Origin: an uncultured Candidatus Melainabacteria bacterium
Lineage (GTDB): Bacteria > Cyanobacteriota > Vampirovibrionia > Gastranaerophilales > Gastranaerophilaceae
Direction: 5' to 3'
Assembly: GCA_934667125.1 (NCBI GenBank)
Contig: CAKULF010000002.1
Location: 62,001 to 126,000 of the forward strand
Length of the DNA: 64,000 nt
The notes below the pieces were generated by a model. That model did no database searches. It was not told where the DNA came from and worked only from the letters and a program-made list of their open reading frames with translations. Shown here in pieces: positions 61,237 to 64,000 of this stretch (within the stretch, counting starts at the first letter, position 1; each line of letters starts with the position of its first letter). A program made the translations under genes and the position numbers.

Positions 61237-61243
61237 AGAGTGT

Positions 61244-61249
61244 ATTTTA
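61244..61249 (-). promoter_or_regulatory. Extended -10 element of the TolC-family gene, TGC-TAAAAT-N7-ATG
   Basis: Minus strand TGC-TAAAAT, then ACACTCT and the ATG at 61236. There is no ribosome site. Confidence 0.55.
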
Positions 61250-61260
61250 GCATGAAAAAT

Positions 61261-62670
61261 TTAAAACCTAAAATATATAAACGGATTGTATGTGCTACTT
61301 GCTATTGTCATTGTTGACAAAAATAACAAAACCAGTAACCAAATATTAACAATACATTTTACAATCTTATTTTGTTGGTAAATCATGTTTTTAAACAATG
61401 GAATACAACATAAAATTGCTACAACAAATGTTATAATTTCAATTTTATCAACATAGTATAAAAAGGCATAGTTAAATTGCTCCGGATGTAAATGCAATAG
61501 ACCAAACATATTCATCAAATAATCCCAAGCATATTTTATACTCTCTGCTCTAAATATTACCCAGCCTATAACAAATGCGAAAATACAATAAATATGTCTT
61601 AAGATATTAACATGCCAGCTATGTTTTTGTTGCTCAAATTCTTTTATATTTAGTATTTTTTCTAAAATAATAAAAAATCCGTGCCAAATCCCCCAAATAA
61701 CAAAAGTCCATTCAGCGCCATGCCAGATACCTGTTAATAAAAATACAATGCCTAAATTTCTTAAAGTTTTTAATTTTGAACATCTGTTACCACCAAGGGA
61801 AATATAGACATATTGTTTAAACCAAGTAGAAAGCGAGATGTGCCATCTTCTCCAAAATTCTGTAATTGATTTTGATATATACGGATAGTTAAAGTTTTCC
61901 ATAAATTTGAACCCAAAAATCAAGCCTAAACCTATTGCCATGTCGGAATATCCACTGAAGTCGAAATACAATTGGAAAGTATAAGCAATAGACCCAATCC
62001 AAGCAACGGCATGAGAAAAATTATGCGGGTCTTGAACAAATATTTTATCCACGATTGCTCCCATAGTGTTTGCAATCAATACTTTTTTAGATAAACCGAT
62101 AATAAATCTTTTAACCCCTAAATTAACTTTATCAAAATTAACTTCTCTATCATCAATCTGTTCAGCTACATCATGATATTTTACAATAGGACCTGCAATT
62201 AATTGAGGAAACAAACAAATATATAATGCTAATTTATAAATATCTTTTTGAACCTTGCATTCTTCTCTATAAACATCAATAACATAAGATAATGCTTGGA
62301 ATGTATAAAAAGAAATTCCAATCGGCATAACAATATCTAATGCAGAAATGTGAGAATGGAATAAGCTATTACAATTATCAATCAAGAAATTAAAGTATTT
62401 AAAATAAATCAAAAATCCTAAATTAGCAAGAATTGTTAGTAATAAGAAAGTTTTTTTATGTGTTTTATATTTATCAATTGCAATTGCACCTAAAAAGTTC
62501 AACAATATTGTTAATAACATTATTGCTAAATACTTTGGCTCTCCCCAAGCATAAAAGATAATGCTTGCAACTAAAAGTATCGGATTATGTAATTCTTTCC
62601 TTGTTACCAAATATAACAAAAGTACGATTGGTAAGAAAAAATATATAAAGGTCATTGAACTAAATAACAT
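61261..62670 (-). CDS. MBOAT-family O-acyltransferase (AlgI/DltB-like)
   Basis: 469 residues with 10-12 hydrophobic segments. Family signatures: PIGISFYTFQALSYVIDVYR, LFPQLIAGPIVKYHDV, and the catalytic-His region LLTGIWHGAEWTFVIWG with a second GIWHG. NFNYPYISKSITEFWRRWHISLS matches the AlgI/PatA WHISLS motif. It transfers acyl groups across the inner membrane to an extracellular polymer. TAGGAG precedes ATG. It follows the DHHW gene by 9 bp, the standard AlgI-AlgJ pairing. The acceptor (polysaccharide or lipid-linked glycan) is not known. Confidence 0.93.
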   Translation of the reverse strand: MLFSSMTFIYFFLPIVLLLYLVTRKELHNPILLVASIIFYAWGEPKYLAIMLLTILLNFLGAIAIDKYKTHKKTFLLLTILANLGFLIYFKYFNFLIDNCNSLFHSHISALDIVMPIGISFYTFQALSYVIDVYREECKVQKDIYKLALYICLFPQLIAGPIVKYHDVAEQIDDREVNFDKVNLGVKRFIIGLSKKVLIANTMGAIVDKIFVQDPHNFSHAVAWIGSIAYTFQLYFDFSGYSDMAIGLGLIFGFKFMENFNYPYISKSITEFWRRWHISLSTWFKQYVYISLGGNRCSKLKTLRNLGIVFLLTGIWHGAEWTFVIWGIWHGFFIILEKILNIKEFEQQKHSWHVNILRHIYCIFAFVIGWVIFRAESIKYAWDYLMNMFGLLHLHPEQFNYAFLYYVDKIEIITFVVAILCCIPLFKNMIYQQNKIVKCIVNIWLLVLLFLSTMTIASSTYNPFIYFRF

Positions 62671-62679
62671 TTATTACTC

Positions 62680-64000
62680 CTAATTTTTGTACAAATCTTT
62701 TAAAACATCTACATATCCAGTAGAAAGAACCAGTAATAAAATATCAGGTTTTTGTTCTTCTATAATTGGCTCATAACCACTTATATCCAGCCAAGCATTT
62801 CGTTTCGGAAAATCAAGTCTGGAATTAAATCTGTATTTGTGAATTTCTTTAAAAGAAGTATTTAAAAAATATGATAATTTCTCACAAAAAGAGTTTCCTA
62901 TCATAAGCACTTTATACTTGCCATTTGGATTTTTATGCAAATAATATGGCTGTTGTCCGGTTATAGTAATATTTGACAGTTTTTTATAGTCGTAATACTT
63001 ATATTTTGTTTTTAACAAATTTTCATCATGCAAATCTGCTCTTAGATAATTGAAACCCGCCATATATTCTCGACCACCGTCCCATCTTACCAAATTATTG
63101 TAAGTAATATTGAAATCTTTTTCTTTAGAAATTGGAACATCATTAAAATCTTGTTTTATCTGTTTTAATAACATTTTATATATTAAAAAGTTAGCTGGAT
63201 CTGTTAAATGATGGTCTGTTTTATAACAAACATATTCTTTATTTTTTAACTCTTCCAACTCTTGCATTGGATATATAATTTTATAGTTTAATTCTTGCTC
63301 AACTGTATCGACTAATTTCTTAGTTTTTTCAACTGTCTTTACAGATTTTACGTAATCATACTCTCGATATAAATATTCTTTTGTAGGGGCAATTACAATA
63401 TACAATTTTATATTATTTTGCTTGCAGTAAGATAACAACTTGCCAATATTTCTAGTGTACAATTGAAGTTCTGTATTTGTTAGAGGTGTGAAAGAATTAT
63501 TAACATCACCTTGGGATTGATTATAAAACATCCAACCTGATTTTTTATACATATAACCAAGCGGAACTTCTGCATAATCACTTGCAAGCATATATTTACA
63601 TTTTAGATAAATGGGTATGATTTTTTGTCTTAAATAAAATCTATCATTAAACCACTCATTAAAATTTTTCCCAAAATCGTAATTGATTTGCCCATCTTGA
63701 TTTATAAAAGGCTCATATTGAGCTAATCTTCGGTTTTCTTGTGTTGATATTTCATCTTTGTTGATATTGCTCATTGGAATAAACAAAAATACAAAAAATA
63801 TTGTTAAAAAGATTATTTCTATCCTTGATTTGTTTTTAACCGTTTTAAAATCTGCTACATAATTTGATACTTTATATGCAAATAGATAGCTTAAAATTAA
63901 AATTATTATAAATATTTTAAAATCAAATTTTACTGCGCTTCTTATTTTTAAAGTTTTATTATATTCCAAATTTACAACATTATTACTTGGATAAATTACA
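62680..64000 (-). CDS. DHHW/AlgJ-like SGNH acetyltransferase partner of MBOAT, 5' end outside the window
   Basis: At least 440 residues. A transmembrane segment (FDFKIFIIILILSYLFAYKV) and another (IEIIFLTIFFVFLFIPM) precede a periplasmic domain with YKTDHHLTDPANFL (DHH motif) and IGNSFCEKLSYFL (GDS-like nucleophile), a pattern of DHHW/AlgJ/AlgX proteins. The frame stays open from the first possible start, a TTG at 63969 without RBS, to the window edge, so the true start is probably outside. It cooperates with the MBOAT protein in O-acetylation of a surface polysaccharide. Confidence 0.8.
   Translation of the reverse strand, partial: VIYPSNNVVNLEYNKTLKIRSAVKFDFKIFIIILILSYLFAYKVSNYVADFKTVKNKSRIEIIFLTIFFVFLFIPMSNINKDEISTQENRRLAQYEPFINQDGQINYDFGKNFNEWFNDRFYLRQKIIPIYLKCKYMLASDYAEVPLGYMYKKSGWMFYNQSQGDVNNSFTPLTNTELQLYTRNIGKLLSYCKQNNIKLYIVIAPTKEYLYREYDYVKSVKTVEKTKKLVDTVEQELNYKIIYPMQELEELKNKEYVCYKTDHHLTDPANFLIYKMLLKQIKQDFNDVPISKEKDFNITYNNLVRWDGGREYMAGFNYLRADLHDENLLKTKYKYYDYKKLSNITITGQQPYYLHKNPNGKYKVLMIGNSFCEKLSYFLNTSFKEIHKYRFNSRLDFPKRNAWLDISGYEPIIEEQKPDILLLVLSTGYVDVLKDLYKN

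Noticed and set aside
1..64000. tRNA or rRNA genes
   Set aside because: No cloverleaf-like sequence with a TTCRA arm in a gene-free region, and no rRNA signature, was found by reading; a covariance search was not possible.

Overview
The window is about 30% GC, densely coded, and has no rRNA, tRNA, CRISPR array, insertion sequence or transposase that I can recognise. The gene set suggests a strictly fermentative, non-photosynthetic relative of the Cyanobacteria, most likely a gut-type Gastranaerophilales member (Vampirovibrionia/Melainabacteria). The reasons are a trimeric [FeFe] hydrogenase beside pyruvate formate-lyase, Hcp and rubredoxin, FolE2, a membrane-anchored YvcK, many short type IV-like prepilins, and scattered flagellar genes. 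This placement is inference; no marker such as 16S rRNA is present.

Layout. 1-5.4 kb: a partial lineage-specific protein, then rarA and the tig-clpP-clpX proteolysis operon. 5.4-10.6 kb: rubredoxin, a TIGR01212-type radical SAM protein, a GNAT-like protein, hcp, and tyrS with a uracil-DNA-glycosylase-like gene. 10.7-19.5 kb: the fermentative core, made of hydCBA, a pyruvate formate-lyase split into a barrel subunit (pflB) and a separate 84-residue glycyl-radical subunit, and pflA. 20-24 kb: dnaX, an unknown gene, folE2 and a small duplicated WYD protein. 24-40 kb: radical SAM, fliI, mutS2, a TIM-barrel hydrolase-like protein, dxs, and flagellar genes in two groups (fliJ, fliK-like and a rod/hook gene; fliL-fliN). 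39.5-46.3 kb: a GGDEF protein, two TPR proteins and four minor prepilins. 46.3-54 kb: panBC, yvcK, a shortened YcsF-family gene, a helical-repeat protein and rimP-nusA.

54-59.1 kb is the most unusual region. Two large prepilin-type adhesins point outward from a centre that holds a ribbon-helix-helix regulator, a QueD/PTPS-family gene and an XRE regulator. One adhesin has collagen-like Gly-X-Y triplets and a duplicated C-terminal domain. The other has Cys-rich and glycine-rich domains. Directly after both adhesin stop codons lie nearly identical inverted modules (42/42, 79/80 and 58/59 bp), much richer in GC than the genome and built from palindromic units. The locus looks like an adhesin cassette pair that could invert or exchange. 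Beyond it lies about 1.1 kb of gene-free, repeat-rich DNA. The window ends with a TolC-family outer-membrane protein and an MBOAT/DHHW pair for O-acylation of a surface polymer, running off the right edge.

A second theme is expression. At least six genes (rarA, the TIGR01212 gene, a TPR membrane protein, pflA, dnaX, mutS2) have a TATAAT/TAAAAT box exactly 6 nt before ATG and no Shine-Dalgarno sequence, as expected of leaderless mRNAs. tolC and fliI have the same arrangement with 7 and 8 nt. Most other genes have clear AAGGAG-type ribosome binding sites.
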